Origin: Rhodothermia bacterium
GTDB taxonomy: Bacteria; Bacteroidota; Rhodothermia; Rhodothermales; JAAAOL01
Reading direction: 5' to 3'
Assembly (NCBI GenBank): GCA_030428385.1
Contig: JAUIDY010000004.1
Span: 1 to 64,000, forward strand
DNA length: 64,000 nucleotides
Shown: piece by piece, positions 50,936 to 61,103 of the stretch
How positions within the stretch are numbered: position 1 is the first letter of the stretch
Layout of the letters: every line of letters starts with the position of its first letter
Made by a program: the position numbers and the translations under genes
Notes under the pieces: generated by a model
Database searches by the model: none
Told to the model about the DNA's origin: nothing
The model's input: the letters and a program-made list of their open reading frames with translations, nothing else

Positions 50936-50959
50936 TCTCCCATCCATTTCCCGCCACCC

Positions 50960-51685
50960 ATGGAATCACCCCTCGAAGCCCTGCGTGTGTCTGCGCCGGG
51001 GCGGGCCGAACAGGTTTATCTGCTCCTTGCCGGTATTTTCCTCGGCGCATTGGTCATGACCAATGCCATTGCCGGGAAGTTTTTTGTGCTGTTCGGACAA
51101 GAGCTTTCCTGTGGCATCATCGCCTATCCGGTCACCTTTCTCGCGACGGACTTGATCTCGGAGCTGTATGGGCGCAAGCGGGCGACGCTGATCGTGAAGG
51201 TGGGCTTTGCCGTCAGCGTCTTCGTGACCCTCGTGGTGATGGTAGCCAACTACGTGCCCATCTTCGACCAGTCCCCGGTGGATCAACAGTCGTTTAGTAC
51301 GGTCTTTGGCTTGTTGCCCGGCATTGTTTTCGGTTCTATGATTGCGTACCTCACGGCGCAGTTTATCGATGTGCAGCTTTTTGAGTTTTGGCGCACCCTG
51401 ACCAAGGGACGGCACCTGTGGCTGCGCAACAACGCATCCACCGTCTTTAGCCAACTCGTCGATACGGTGCTGGTGGTGACCATTGCACTGGTGATTTGGC
51501 CCCAGGTGGACACCAACCCCAATACGACCCCGATTTCCGGAAGCGTGTGGTGGAATATCATCGTGGGGCAATATCTTTTTAAGGCTGGCATCGCTCTGCT
51601 GGATACGCCGCTGTTTTATGCCCTCACGGCGTGGCTGCGCGGTTATATTGCCCCCACGGCGCAGGAAGGGGTGCTGGTTACGTAG
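50960..51685 (+). CDS. Queuosine precursor transporter, YhhQ family
   Basis: 241 residues with about six hydrophobic helices. Family signatures: MTNAIAGKFFVLFG, CGIIAYPVTFLATDLISELYGRKRA, AQFIDVQLFEFWRTLTKGRHLWLRNNASTVFSQLVDTV. Members import preQ0 or preQ1 for queuosine tRNA modification. Length is typical. No preQ1 riboswitch can fit in the 24-bp gap upstream. Confidence 0.93.
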   Translation: MESPLEALRVSAPGRAEQVYLLLAGIFLGALVMTNAIAGKFFVLFGQELSCGIIAYPVTFLATDLISELYGRKRATLIVKVGFAVSVFVTLVVMVANYVPIFDQSPVDQQSFSTVFGLLPGIVFGSMIAYLTAQFIDVQLFEFWRTLTKGRHLWLRNNASTVFSQLVDTVLVVTIALVIWPQVDTNPNTTPISGSVWWNIIVGQYLFKAGIALLDTPLFYALTAWLRGYIAPTAQEGVLVT

Positions 51686-51781
51686 GGCGTGCTGAATACC
51701 ACGCCACCACCTTCAAAAGACAACGCTTCCTCCGATAATGGGTAGTGGCTGCTCCCTTGATCATTAAGCCCAGAGGATGTT

Positions 51782-52120
51782 ATGGGAAAAAAGCTGGTAT
51801 TGTTCATCATCGTAGCCCTGGCCTTGGCGGGGTTTTTTACGCGTCCTTCTCAGGATGATTTCCAACAGGAGTTGCAGGCGCGGTATGACGTGATGGCGGC
51901 GCAGGCAGATGACATCCTGCGGTCGCGGATGCATAATGACAATGTGCTCGACCGCATGGTGGCCACCGCCACTCCTGCCGAACTGCTCCTGCGCACGGAT
52001 TTTTCTGATTTTTACGTGTTCACCATGTTCGTCACCGAATATGCGGATCCTATGGGAACCCAGCATGTGCGCACCTTTGGGGTCTTTCAAACCTTTTTGC
52101 CCTTTAAAAAGCCCGGTTGA
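51782..52120 (+). CDS. Small exported protein, DUF4359-like
   Basis: 112 residues. A short N-terminal hydrophobic helix (LVLFIIVALALAGFF) then FTRPSQDDFQQEL, a pattern I associate with DUF4359 proteins; the rest is a small alpha/beta domain ending in FGVFQTFLPFKK. Single-pass or secreted; function unknown. Precedes the FG-GAP protein cluster by 170 bp. Confidence 0.65.
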   Translation: MGKKLVLFIIVALALAGFFTRPSQDDFQQELQARYDVMAAQADDILRSRMHNDNVLDRMVATATPAELLLRTDFSDFYVFTMFVTEYADPMGTQHVRTFGVFQTFLPFKKPG

Positions 52121-52290
52121 GACAGGTCCCCTTTTTTGCGCAGCTAAAAATAAGGGCATAGGTGCGGTATTTTCCCTTTTTGTTTACCACCCAAGTACAG
52201 ATCTTTGAGGCCAAGCTCCTGATCCTGAAACCGTCTGGGACAACCGTTCAGGAAAGGCGTGGCTCTTGCAGGAATCTCCTCACCGGTTTT

Positions 52291-55200
52291 ATGCTTTTTC
52301 GTACCGCGCTGCTCCTTCTCTTTTTTACTGGGACGTTGTCGAGCCACGCCCAGCCATTTCTGCGGGTCAATACGGCTCCTGAAAGTGATGCCAGTCCCAT
52401 TGAATCTATTCCTATCGCGGGCGTTGGCGATTATGTGCCGGGGCATTATCTGGGAGCCGCCGCCTGGGGAGATTTTGACGGAAACGGGTTCCAGGACTTG
52501 CTTGCGACCGGCATCTCGCCGCAGATCATCAATGTGGGCTTGGGAGAAGCTGTGCAGGAAGATGTGCGCCTCCCGACGACGCGGATCGTGGCGGTGAGCC
52601 AGGTCTGCGATGCCGAGACGGGCATATGTAGCCTGGTGTACAACCGCCGGGAACTGCCGCTGGCCCTTGTTCACGCGGATGCCACATGGATCGACTATGA
52701 CAACGATGGCGACTTGGATGCCTTGCTGAGTGGATCGCGAACCGAAGTGGCTCCGTTCGATCCCGTCACGGCCCTTTTTGAGAATCAAGACGGGGCGTTT
52801 GTGGAGGTGAGCACGGGATTGGCGGGCCTGTACGCGTCCATGATTGCGTGGGCCGATACCGATAACGATGGCGACAGCGATGTCCTGCTCGCGGGGCAGA
52901 ACGCCGATGGGGTGCCGCAGACCTTGTTCTATCGCAATGATAACGGCACGTTTACCCCTGTTGCCATGCCCTTTCCTGACGTGGCCTTTGGCGATGCGGC
53001 GTGGGGCGACTATGACGGAGATGGCGACCAGGACCTGGTGCTGATGGGGGCAACGGCCAGCAAGGCTTTTCACATCTTCCTTTTCCGCAATGAAGGCGAC
53101 GGCAGTTTCACCGAAATTGATGCCGGGTTGCCCAACCTTGCCTTTGGAGTGCTGGATTGGGGCGACTATGACAATGATGGCGACCTCGACCTTTTTATCA
53201 CCGGGGCGCGCTTTGGGGTGTTTCTGCTGAACGCCGTCGCGGGTGTCTGGCGCAATGAAGGAGGGCGTTTCACGCAGGTGGTAACGGGGGCAGGTGTTTT
53301 TTATGGCGATGCAGGCTGGGGCGACTATGACGGAGATGGCGATCTGGACTTGTTGAGCACGGGTTTTGTGCGGCCCCGGACCTCGTCCACGATGCAGGTG
53401 TTGCGGAACGAAGGCAATGGGTCGTTCGCCACTACGTTTATTGAAGGATTAGAATTGGACGGGTATGACTACGGGAGTGCCTCCTGGTTTGACATCGACA
53501 GCGATGGCGACCTGGATGTGGCGTATATGGGCGAGGATGGCTTGGTGCGGCACCGTATCTTTATCAACCGGGTCCTGCGTAATTCCGCGCCCAACAACCT
53601 GCGGCCGGGAAGCCCGCAAGGGTTGCAGGCCGTTCGCGAGGACGAATTTGTTCGGTTTTCGTGGCAGCCGGCTGCCGATAATGAGACGCCCACAGTGGCT
53701 TTGACCTACAACCTGCGTGTGGGTACCAGCCCTAGCGGATCAGAGGTGCTGAGTGCGCTGGCGCATCCTATTACGGGGCAGCGGCGGGTTTCCACAAAAG
53801 GCAACGTGGGGGCCCGCACCAGTTGGCGGTTGCGGCTTCCCGAAGGCACCTATTATTGGAGCGTGCAGACCATCGACGCCACGCAGGCAGGCTCCGTCTT
53901 TGCTGCGGAGCAACTCTTCGACGGACAGGGCGGCGGCGATGATACCGTGCCGCCAGAGGCTCCCACCATGCTGGCCGCGCAGGCTCTCGACCAGCAGGTA
54001 GTGCTGACGTGGGCTCCGAATAGCGAAGACGACCTGGTGTCATATCGCATCTATCGCGGGGTTGCGCCGGATGCAGGGACGGTTCTCGCAAGTGTCCCGG
54101 CGGGGACGGAGTTCTACGACGATACCAGCGTGGTAAATGAAACCACCTATGCCTATCGCATCACGGCGCTTGATCGTTCAGGCAATGAAAGCACCTTCTC
54201 CACGACGGTAATCGCAACGCCCGCGCCGGTGCTTACCGCCCATGCTGTCAATTTGCCCGCCTTGCGTGATGGGGCGGGTGCCTGGGGCGACTATGACAAC
54301 GATGGCGACCTCGACCTGGTGCTGGTGGGCAACGGCGACGGAGTGGTCCTTGCCGACATCTACCGCAACGATGGAAACAACACCTTCACGCCCATCAACA
54401 GCGGCCTGCCGCCCAACTTCCGCAGTGCCGTGGCGTGGGGCGATTATGACAACGATGGCGACCTCGATCTGGCCCTGAACGGCGACGTAGGCCGCATCGG
54501 CGGCGAGGTGGTTTCGCAGATCTACCGCAATGACGAAGGCACGTTTGTCCTCACCGACATTAACCTGTTCGATGTCTTTGGCGGAGCGATGGCGTGGGGT
54601 GATTATGACAATGATGGCGACCTCGACTTGCTGCAAACGGGCAACCGCCCTGGCCCCGAAGGGAACAGCTTTGCACAGGCTCCCCTGACCATCCTCTATG
54701 AGAACAACGGGGCGGGTCAACTGCTGTCTTCCTCCATCGAAATTCCTGACCTCATCAATGGCGAGGTGGCATGGGGCGATTATGACAACGACGGTGATCT
54801 GGACATTTTGATGTCAGGGCTGCTGAACAATGACTTCCGCTCTCTTGTCTTGCGCAATGACAACGGTGCGTTCACCGATATCAATGCCGCGCTGTTGCCC
54901 GGCGTTCGGTCACACATTGCATGGGTGGATCATGACAGCGATGGCGATCTGGATGTGGCGATTGGCAGTCCCAATATTACCAGTGCCTTTGTCTATGTAA
55001 ACGAGGGCGGCCTATTTGACGGTACGCGCATTGGGTTCGGAGACGGCCTGATCGATGGAATGGCGTGGGGCGACTACGACAATGATGGCGACCCTGACAT
55101 GGCTGGTTTTGATGACCGCACCACCGAGCTTTTTCGCAATGACGGCGGCGTGTTCGTCAACGTCGACTTTGACCTGCCGGAGGGCACCGCTATCCCGTTC

Positions 55201-55650
55201 TTCGCATGGGGCGATTATGACCAGGATGCCGACCTCGACTTTGTGCTGCTCACCAACCTGTCGGTCCGGCTTTTTGAGCTTGACTATCGCCCCGGTAATA
55301 CCGCTCCTGAAACACCGGGCAACCTGGAGGCGGCGATAGCGGGTGCCGCCGCCACGCTGTCGTGGGATGTGGTTGTTGATGCCCAGACGCCCGTGCCCGC
55401 GTTAAGCTACAACCTGCGGGTAGGCACTACCCCGGGAGGGTCGGAGGTGATGGTGCCCATGAGCTTGTCAGACGGGACACGGCTCGTGCCCCAGGCGGGC
55501 AACGTGGGGCCGAATCAGGCCTGGACGTTGCGCAACCTGCCAGCGGGTACGTACTACTGGAGCGTGCAGGCCCTCGACGCCAGCTTTGCTGCTTCATCAT
55601 TTGCAGCGGAAGGTACATTTGTGATTGAGGAAGGAGGCCTTCGGCCTTAA
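52291..55650 (+). CDS. Secreted protein with two seven-repeat FG-GAP/VCBS propellers
   Basis: 1119 residues from the ATG at 52291, where a signal peptide starts (LFRTALLLLFFTGTLSSHAQ). Seven repeats with the loop W[GA]DYDNDGDLD lie at about residues 57-423. Two fibronectin-III-like domains follow (about 437-545, with TYYWSVQTID; about 550-645). A second set of seven repeats (about 665-1000) and a final fibronectin-like domain complete it. Seven repeats with Ca2+-type DxDxDG loops is the number in integrin-alpha-type propellers. There is no C-terminal sorting domain. Longer in-frame start at 52162 rejected. Probably a surface or extracellular binding protein. Confidence 0.85.
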   Translation: MLFRTALLLLFFTGTLSSHAQPFLRVNTAPESDASPIESIPIAGVGDYVPGHYLGAAAWGDFDGNGFQDLLATGISPQIINVGLGEAVQEDVRLPTTRIVAVSQVCDAETGICSLVYNRRELPLALVHADATWIDYDNDGDLDALLSGSRTEVAPFDPVTALFENQDGAFVEVSTGLAGLYASMIAWADTDNDGDSDVLLAGQNADGVPQTLFYRNDNGTFTPVAMPFPDVAFGDAAWGDYDGDGDQDLVLMGATASKAFHIFLFRNEGDGSFTEIDAGLPNLAFGVLDWGDYDNDGDLDLFITGARFGVFLLNAVAGVWRNEGGRFTQVVTGAGVFYGDAGWGDYDGDGDLDLLSTGFVRPRTSSTMQVLRNEGNGSFATTFIEGLELDGYDYGSASWFDIDSDGDLDVAYMGEDGLVRHRIFINRVLRNSAPNNLRPGSPQGLQAVREDEFVRFSWQPAADNETPTVALTYNLRVGTSPSGSEVLSALAHPITGQRRVSTKGNVGARTSWRLRLPEGTYYWSVQTIDATQAGSVFAAEQLFDGQGGGDDTVPPEAPTMLAAQALDQQVVLTWAPNSEDDLVSYRIYRGVAPDAGTVLASVPAGTEFYDDTSVVNETTYAYRITALDRSGNESTFSTTVIATPAPVLTAHAVNLPALRDGAGAWGDYDNDGDLDLVLVGNGDGVVLADIYRNDGNNTFTPINSGLPPNFRSAVAWGDYDNDGDLDLALNGDVGRIGGEVVSQIYRNDEGTFVLTDINLFDVFGGAMAWGDYDNDGDLDLLQTGNRPGPEGNSFAQAPLTILYENNGAGQLLSSSIEIPDLINGEVAWGDYDNDGDLDILMSGLLNNDFRSLVLRNDNGAFTDINAALLPGVRSHIAWVDHDSDGDLDVAIGSPNITSAFVYVNEGGLFDGTRIGFGDGLIDGMAWGDYDNDGDPDMAGFDDRTTELFRNDGGVFVNVDFDLPEGTAIPFFAWGDYDQDADLDFVLLTNLSVRLFELDYRPGNTAPETPGNLEAAIAGAAATLSWDVVVDAQTPVPALSYNLRVGTTPGGSEVMVPMSLSDGTRLVPQAGNVGPNQAWTLRNLPAGTYYWSVQALDASFAASSFAAEGTFVIEEGGLRP

Positions 55651-55872
55651 AAAAGGAGTGTGAAAAAGCAGCAAACGCATCAATTTTTACCTTTGAACTG
55701 TAGGTTCAGGCACAGATCTTAACCCGCTGGTTTCTTGGGGTACTAAATACACAGAAACTCCAAGGAGAAACCGCATCCGTCTGGCTAGGCACTGGTAGAT
55801 TGCAACCTGCCAGATCTGTGACACGGGTATGGCGACTTGAAAGACAATGACAACGTTTGGATGACGCATTGC

Positions 55873-57768
55873 ATGAATAAAACAAACACCTGGCTTTGTA
55901 GCGGATGGTTGCTGCTTGGCGTTTTGTTACTGGTCTCGGTTGAGGCTACGATGGCGCAGCCCTTCACCTTCACCTATGTAGAAACGGAGTTTCCCGCCAT
56001 CAACTATGGCTCGCTGGATTATGCCGATGTGGATGCCGATGGTGACCTGGATCTTGTGGTGGCGGGCAATGCCAACCGGTTTCAGCCCTTTCTCCCCACC
56101 TCGTTTGTGGCCATGAGTGAAGGCGAAGAAATCATCTCGTCGGGCAGTTCCGTTTTGTGGCGGCACAACTACAACGAAATGGCACTGCCCCAGCAGTTGT
56201 GGCACACCGAAACAAGCTGGGCCGACTACGACGCCGATGGTGATCTCGACTTTGTGATGATGGGCACGGCGCAACCCGAAGCGCCGTTTGAGGCCAGCAC
56301 CGTGATGTACCGCAAGGACGGCACCAGCTTTCAGGTGGCGGATGTGGGCTTGCCCGCGCTGTATGGCGGTGCTGCCGAATGGGCCGACTATGACAACGAC
56401 GGCGACCCTGACCTGCTCCTGACCGGCTCTACTTCGGACGAACAGTTCGAGTCGCACCTCTTTCGCAATGACGGGGGCGTCTTCACTGATGTAGACACCG
56501 ACCTGCGGAATGTGGCCTTCGGCGACGCCGCCTGGGGCGACTACGATGCGGATGGCGACCTCGACCTGTTGCTTTCTGGAGCCGACAACACCGGGGCGTT
56601 TTTCACCGAAGTGTACCGCAACGACGCGGGCACCCTGACCAACAGCGGGGCGTCACTCGAAGGACTCGCCTTTACCTCACTCGACTGGGGCGACTACGAC
56701 AACGATGGCGACCTCGACATCCTGCTGACCGGCGGCGAACTAAGCCCGTTTGTGCTAGATGGCGTCGTGAAGATCTACCGCAATGAAAGTGGCGGTTTCC
56801 TGGAGGTGGATACCAACCTCGATGGCATTGTGTATGGCACCAGCGCCTGGGGTGACTACGACAATGATGGCGACCTCGATATTCTTGTGATCGGAGGACG
56901 GCAAGCGCTCGGGACCCAGTTCGGACGCGTGTATCAAAACCAGGGCGGCGGACGGTTTGTGCAAACCGTCACGCTAAGCGGGGCGAGCCTCGCCACGGCC
57001 CTGTGGGGCGACTACGATGGCGATGGCGACCTCGACATCATCGTGAGCGGCTTAAGCTCCAACGGCAACCCCCTGACGAACCTGTACCGCAACGACCACC
57101 GGCTGGTTAACACGCCGCCGTTTGCACCCTCCGGCTTGCAAGCCAATGCGGAAGGCGGGAGCGTGACACTTAATTGGGAACGGGCAACCGATGAACAAAC
57201 CACGGCGGCAGGCTTGAGCTACAACCTGCGCGTCGGCACTTCGCCCGGAAGCGCCAATGTGGTTGCGCCCATGTCCTCATTGGAGACCGGGGAACGGTGG
57301 GTGCCCGCGCCGGGCAATGTGGGCAGCAGTGCCCGCTGGCGACTCAACCTGGAGCCCGGCACCTACTACTGGAGTGTGCAGGCGGTGGACCATGCCTTCA
57401 AAGGATCGGCGTTTTCTGAGGAGGGCACGTTCACCATAAGTGGGAAAAGCGACGACTCCGCCACGGATGCCGAGGACAGCACCTTGCCCACCCGTATTGC
57501 GCTGCATGCCAACTTCCCCAACCCGTTCCGCGAAGCCACCACCCTTGCCTACGACCTCCCCGCGCCCACTCAGGTGGACATGACCATCTACAACATTTTG
57601 GGAGCCGAGGTACGGCACTTGGTCAGTCAGACACAGCCTGCGGGCCAGCAACAGGTGGTTTGGGACGGCACCGACGAGGCTGGACGCCGGGTAAGCGCCG
57701 GGGTCTATTTTGTGCGGTTGGAGGTGGGCGGATCCGCATGGAGCCAGAAACTCATGCTGCTCAACTAG
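55873..57768 (+). CDS. Secreted FG-GAP propeller protein with type IX-style sorting domain
   Basis: 631 residues from the ATG at 55873 (other in-frame starts at 55837 and 55861). Signal peptide ending VEATMAQ. One set of seven W.DYD.DGD repeats (about 40-400), one fibronectin-III-like domain (about 415-525, TYYWSVQAVD), an acidic linker, and a C-terminal domain starting FPNPFREATTLAYDLP and ending in SQKLMLLN, the pattern of type IX-secreted proteins. Of the three genes in this row that are complete in the window, only this one has the sorting domain. The 220 bp upstream contain CACAGATCT (55711-55719) inverted at 55812-55820. Confidence 0.87.
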   Translation: MNKTNTWLCSGWLLLGVLLLVSVEATMAQPFTFTYVETEFPAINYGSLDYADVDADGDLDLVVAGNANRFQPFLPTSFVAMSEGEEIISSGSSVLWRHNYNEMALPQQLWHTETSWADYDADGDLDFVMMGTAQPEAPFEASTVMYRKDGTSFQVADVGLPALYGGAAEWADYDNDGDPDLLLTGSTSDEQFESHLFRNDGGVFTDVDTDLRNVAFGDAAWGDYDADGDLDLLLSGADNTGAFFTEVYRNDAGTLTNSGASLEGLAFTSLDWGDYDNDGDLDILLTGGELSPFVLDGVVKIYRNESGGFLEVDTNLDGIVYGTSAWGDYDNDGDLDILVIGGRQALGTQFGRVYQNQGGGRFVQTVTLSGASLATALWGDYDGDGDLDIIVSGLSSNGNPLTNLYRNDHRLVNTPPFAPSGLQANAEGGSVTLNWERATDEQTTAAGLSYNLRVGTSPGSANVVAPMSSLETGERWVPAPGNVGSSARWRLNLEPGTYYWSVQAVDHAFKGSAFSEEGTFTISGKSDDSATDAEDSTLPTRIALHANFPNPFREATTLAYDLPAPTQVDMTIYNILGAEVRHLVSQTQPAGQQQVVWDGTDEAGRRVSAGVYFVRLEVGGSAWSQKLMLLN

Positions 57769-57806
57769 ATGGTTTCATGGGTGTGTGTTGTTGTCGTGGA
57801 GCCGTA

Positions 57807-60800
57807 ATGAAGGTGTGCCTCACCTATGGTGCCTTGACCCTCGGCATTATGGGTGCTGCGGTGCCCGCCTGGGCGCAGGTAGAAGGCGGCTTTCGCATCA
57901 TGGCCGACTCGATTCCCAACGTCTACTTTGGCGAGATGGCATGGGGCGATGTGGACCAGGATGGTGATTTTGACGTCGCCATCTCGGGTGGGGAAACAGC
58001 CGGAACCACCACGCTGCATATCAATGCCGGGGATGTGATTTGGCAGACCCAAGCCGGGTCGATCTTTGGCACCGACTACGATTTTCCCTACAACCAGGGT
58101 GGTATTCTCGACCCGCGCCCGGAGAATCCGTTGCGTCCCAGTGGCATTAGCAAGGTGGCATGGATCGATTACAACGGCGATGGCAGCCTCGACCTGGTGA
58201 CCAATGGCCTGAATGATGCCGGTGTGCCCGAGGTAACGCTTTATGAGTATGTGGGCGGTGCCGTGCACCTCGCCTTAGATAGCCGTTTGCCGGGCACATT
58301 CTTCGGGGGGATGGATTGGGGCGATTATGACAATGATGGAGACCCTGACCTTGCACTCAGCGGGAAAGACGAAACGGGAGCCGATGCCACCTTTCTGTAT
58401 GAGTATCAACGCGAGAGGGGGGGTGGCTTTGTCCGACGTGATCCTGGATTGACGGCCCTGGCTTATGGCTCAGTCGATTGGGGTGACTATGACCGTGATG
58501 GCGACCTCGACTTGCTGGTTTCCGGCATCCAGGCCCAGCCTCAGGCTTTTCTTGTAAAGGTGTACCGCAACGATGGCAATGGTGCCTTCGTGGATATCGG
58601 AGCCCGTTTTGATGCGCTGGCCTTTGCCACGGCTGCCTGGGGCGATTATGACGCCGACGGCGACCTTGATGTGGTGTTGTCGGGCGGCAAGCTGAGCCCG
58701 TTTCTGCTCCGGGGAACCCTGCGCGTGTTCCAAAACACCGGCGGTAGCTTTTCGTCGATTGGGGTGGATGCACCTGGTGGGTTTCAGGGTGGCGTCATGT
58801 GGGGCGACTATGATGCCGATGGGCGGCTGGATGTGGCTTCGGTAGGCGGATCGGGGCCGGTGACCGTGAACCGATTACAGATCATTCGCAACCTGGGCCA
58901 TGATTTTGCTCCGATTGGCGATTTTGCTGGCGTGGCGTATGGCGATGTGACATGGGGCGATTATGACAACGATGGTGACCTCGATCTGTATATGGTGGGC
59001 CGGAGCACCACAGGGCTCCCCTTAAGTCAGCAATTCCGCAATGAACTGAACCCCGGCAACCAGCCCCCAGCGGAACCGCAAAACTTGCACGCCCGGCGCG
59101 AAGGCGACGACGTGATTTTTAGCTGGGACGCGGTCACGGATGATTTTACCCCGTCGGCGGGGTTGACCTATAACCTGCAGGTGGGGCTCGATCCCGGTAC
59201 GCACGATGTGTTATCGGCCATGGCCCGCCCTGATGGCAACCGCCTGATTGCTGATTTTGGCAACGTGGGGCACCGGCTGTCGTGGCGGCTGCGGATGCCC
59301 GAAGGGGTGTATTACTGGAGCGTGCAGGCCATCGACGGCAGCTATCGCGGCGGGCCATTTGGCGAGGAACAGATCATTATCAGCGGGGACCCCAACGACG
59401 AGATTCCGCCTGCGCCGCCCCAAAGGTTGGAGGTTCTGCCAGGAGATGGACAGGTCTTCCTTTCTTGGGCCGAGAATGAAGAAGAAGACCTCGCCCGCTA
59501 CCGTCTGTACCGCGGCACGGCACCCGGCACCGGCGAGCGGTTGGTGTCCATCACTGCCGGCACGCGGATCACCTACCTCGACGATAGGGTGCAAAACGGA
59601 ACGGTGTATTATTATCGCCTCACGGCGGTTGACATCTCGGGCAACGAAAGCGTGTTCTCCGAAGAAGCCGCCGCCGATCCCTTGCCGTTGCTTGCGGAGG
59701 TCGATCCTGGGTTGCCGCGCGGGACAGACATAAGCGCAGCCTGGGGCGACTACGATGCCGATGGCAACATGGACCTCCTTGTGGCAGGCAATGCCCAGTT
59801 TCGGTTCAACGACATCTATCGCAACGAAGGCGATACCCTGATCAACATCAATGCCAGGCAGCCCATTATTGTGGGCGGGACGCATGCCTGGAGTGACTAT
59901 GACGGCGACGGCGACCTGGATTATGCGTTCACCGGGAACGTGAACTTTACCTCACCCTCTACCCGGGTGCAGCGCAACGACGATGGACAGTTCGTCCGGG
60001 CAGCTTCAGGGGTAGACCTCCCGGGCGTGGCCTTCGGACGTATTATGTGGGGCGACTATGATACCGATGGCGACCTCGACTTGCTGGTGCAGGGACGCAC
60101 CAATAACCTGCCGTTGACGGCGGTTATTCGCAACGAGGGAGACAACACCTTCATGAATGCCGATGCTGCGTTGCCGGGTGTTTTTAGCGGCGACGCCGTG
60201 TGGGCCGACTACGACAACGATGGCGACCTTGATGTGGCGGTGGCAGGGCAGTCCGCAGCCGACGGCAGCTTCTTGACCCGCGTTTATGCGTACAACAATA
60301 GCCAGTTCGAACAAGGGACTTCGTATGCCAGCGTGAGCAATGCGTCCCTGGCCTGGGCTGACTTCGACGGCAATGGGCGGCTGGATCTTATGGTCTCGGG
60401 CTTCACCGCCCTGAATGCCAACACGCGGGTGTATTACGATGATGGCAACGCGACGGCCACAGGGTTGCCCCCTTCCGCTGTACAACTGTATCCGGGCGAT
60501 TTTAACAACGATGGCCGTATCGACGTGGCGACTTCCGGGTCAGGCGGGATACGGATCTACCTCAACCTCGGGCGCAGCTTTGTGAATAGTGGCATCTTCA
60601 TCCCCGATAGCGAAAATGCCGCTTTTGCCTGGCTCGACTGGGACGGCGATCTCGACCTTGATCTGGCCGTTATTCGCAGCCTTCGCTCCCGCATCTACCT
60701 CAACAACACCCGTCCGTTTAACACCCGCCCTGGCGTTCCCGCGGGGTTGAATACCACGGTGACCGAAGCGGGCGTGGCCCTGAATTGGGAGGCCGCACAC

Positions 60801-61085
60801 GATGCGCAGACGTCGCATCTGACCTACAATGTACGGGTCGGCACCACGCCCGGTGGGCAAGAGGTGGTCGCGGCGATGAGTTTGCCGGACGGCACACGGC
60901 AGGTCGCTGCGGCAGGCAATGCGGGCCACGCGCTGGCACGGCCTCTGTCGTTATTACCACCCGGAACGTATTACTGGAGCGTACAGGCCGTGGACCACAG
61001 CTTTGTGGGCTCGGCCTTTGCGCCCGAACAAACCTTCACGGTGGGTGCTTCTATATCCTCCGGCACCGAAGCGCCTGCTCCGTAA
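57807..61085 (+). CDS. Secreted protein with two seven-repeat FG-GAP/VCBS propellers
   Basis: 1092 residues from the ATG at 57807, which has GGAG a few bases before it and starts a signal peptide (CLTYGALTLGIMGAAVPAWAQ). Same architecture as the first gene of the row: seven aspartate-loop repeats, two fibronectin-III-like domains (RLSWRLRMPEGVYYWSVQAIDG; APPQRLEVLPGDGQVFLSWAENEEEDL), seven repeats, and a last fibronectin-like domain (TYYWSVQAVDHSF). Some loops of the second set have drifted (DFNNDGRID, DWDGDLDLD). It ends without a sorting domain. It starts 38 bp after the preceding gene, so the two are likely one transcript. Confidence 0.85.
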   Translation: MKVCLTYGALTLGIMGAAVPAWAQVEGGFRIMADSIPNVYFGEMAWGDVDQDGDFDVAISGGETAGTTTLHINAGDVIWQTQAGSIFGTDYDFPYNQGGILDPRPENPLRPSGISKVAWIDYNGDGSLDLVTNGLNDAGVPEVTLYEYVGGAVHLALDSRLPGTFFGGMDWGDYDNDGDPDLALSGKDETGADATFLYEYQRERGGGFVRRDPGLTALAYGSVDWGDYDRDGDLDLLVSGIQAQPQAFLVKVYRNDGNGAFVDIGARFDALAFATAAWGDYDADGDLDVVLSGGKLSPFLLRGTLRVFQNTGGSFSSIGVDAPGGFQGGVMWGDYDADGRLDVASVGGSGPVTVNRLQIIRNLGHDFAPIGDFAGVAYGDVTWGDYDNDGDLDLYMVGRSTTGLPLSQQFRNELNPGNQPPAEPQNLHARREGDDVIFSWDAVTDDFTPSAGLTYNLQVGLDPGTHDVLSAMARPDGNRLIADFGNVGHRLSWRLRMPEGVYYWSVQAIDGSYRGGPFGEEQIIISGDPNDEIPPAPPQRLEVLPGDGQVFLSWAENEEEDLARYRLYRGTAPGTGERLVSITAGTRITYLDDRVQNGTVYYYRLTAVDISGNESVFSEEAAADPLPLLAEVDPGLPRGTDISAAWGDYDADGNMDLLVAGNAQFRFNDIYRNEGDTLININARQPIIVGGTHAWSDYDGDGDLDYAFTGNVNFTSPSTRVQRNDDGQFVRAASGVDLPGVAFGRIMWGDYDTDGDLDLLVQGRTNNLPLTAVIRNEGDNTFMNADAALPGVFSGDAVWADYDNDGDLDVAVAGQSAADGSFLTRVYAYNNSQFEQGTSYASVSNASLAWADFDGNGRLDLMVSGFTALNANTRVYYDDGNATATGLPPSAVQLYPGDFNNDGRIDVATSGSGGIRIYLNLGRSFVNSGIFIPDSENAAFAWLDWDGDLDLDLAVIRSLRSRIYLNNTRPFNTRPGVPAGLNTTVTEAGVALNWEAAHDAQTSHLTYNVRVGTTPGGQEVVAAMSLPDGTRQVAAAGNAGHALARPLSLLPPGTYYWSVQAVDHSFVGSAFAPEQTFTVGASISSGTEAPAP

Positions 61086-61103
61086 CCTTTAGAAAGTACC
61101 TGA

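Noticed and set aside
50936-50959. preQ1 riboswitch before the YhhQ transporter gene
   Set aside because: The gap is only 24 bp and contains no pseudoknot-capable sequence.
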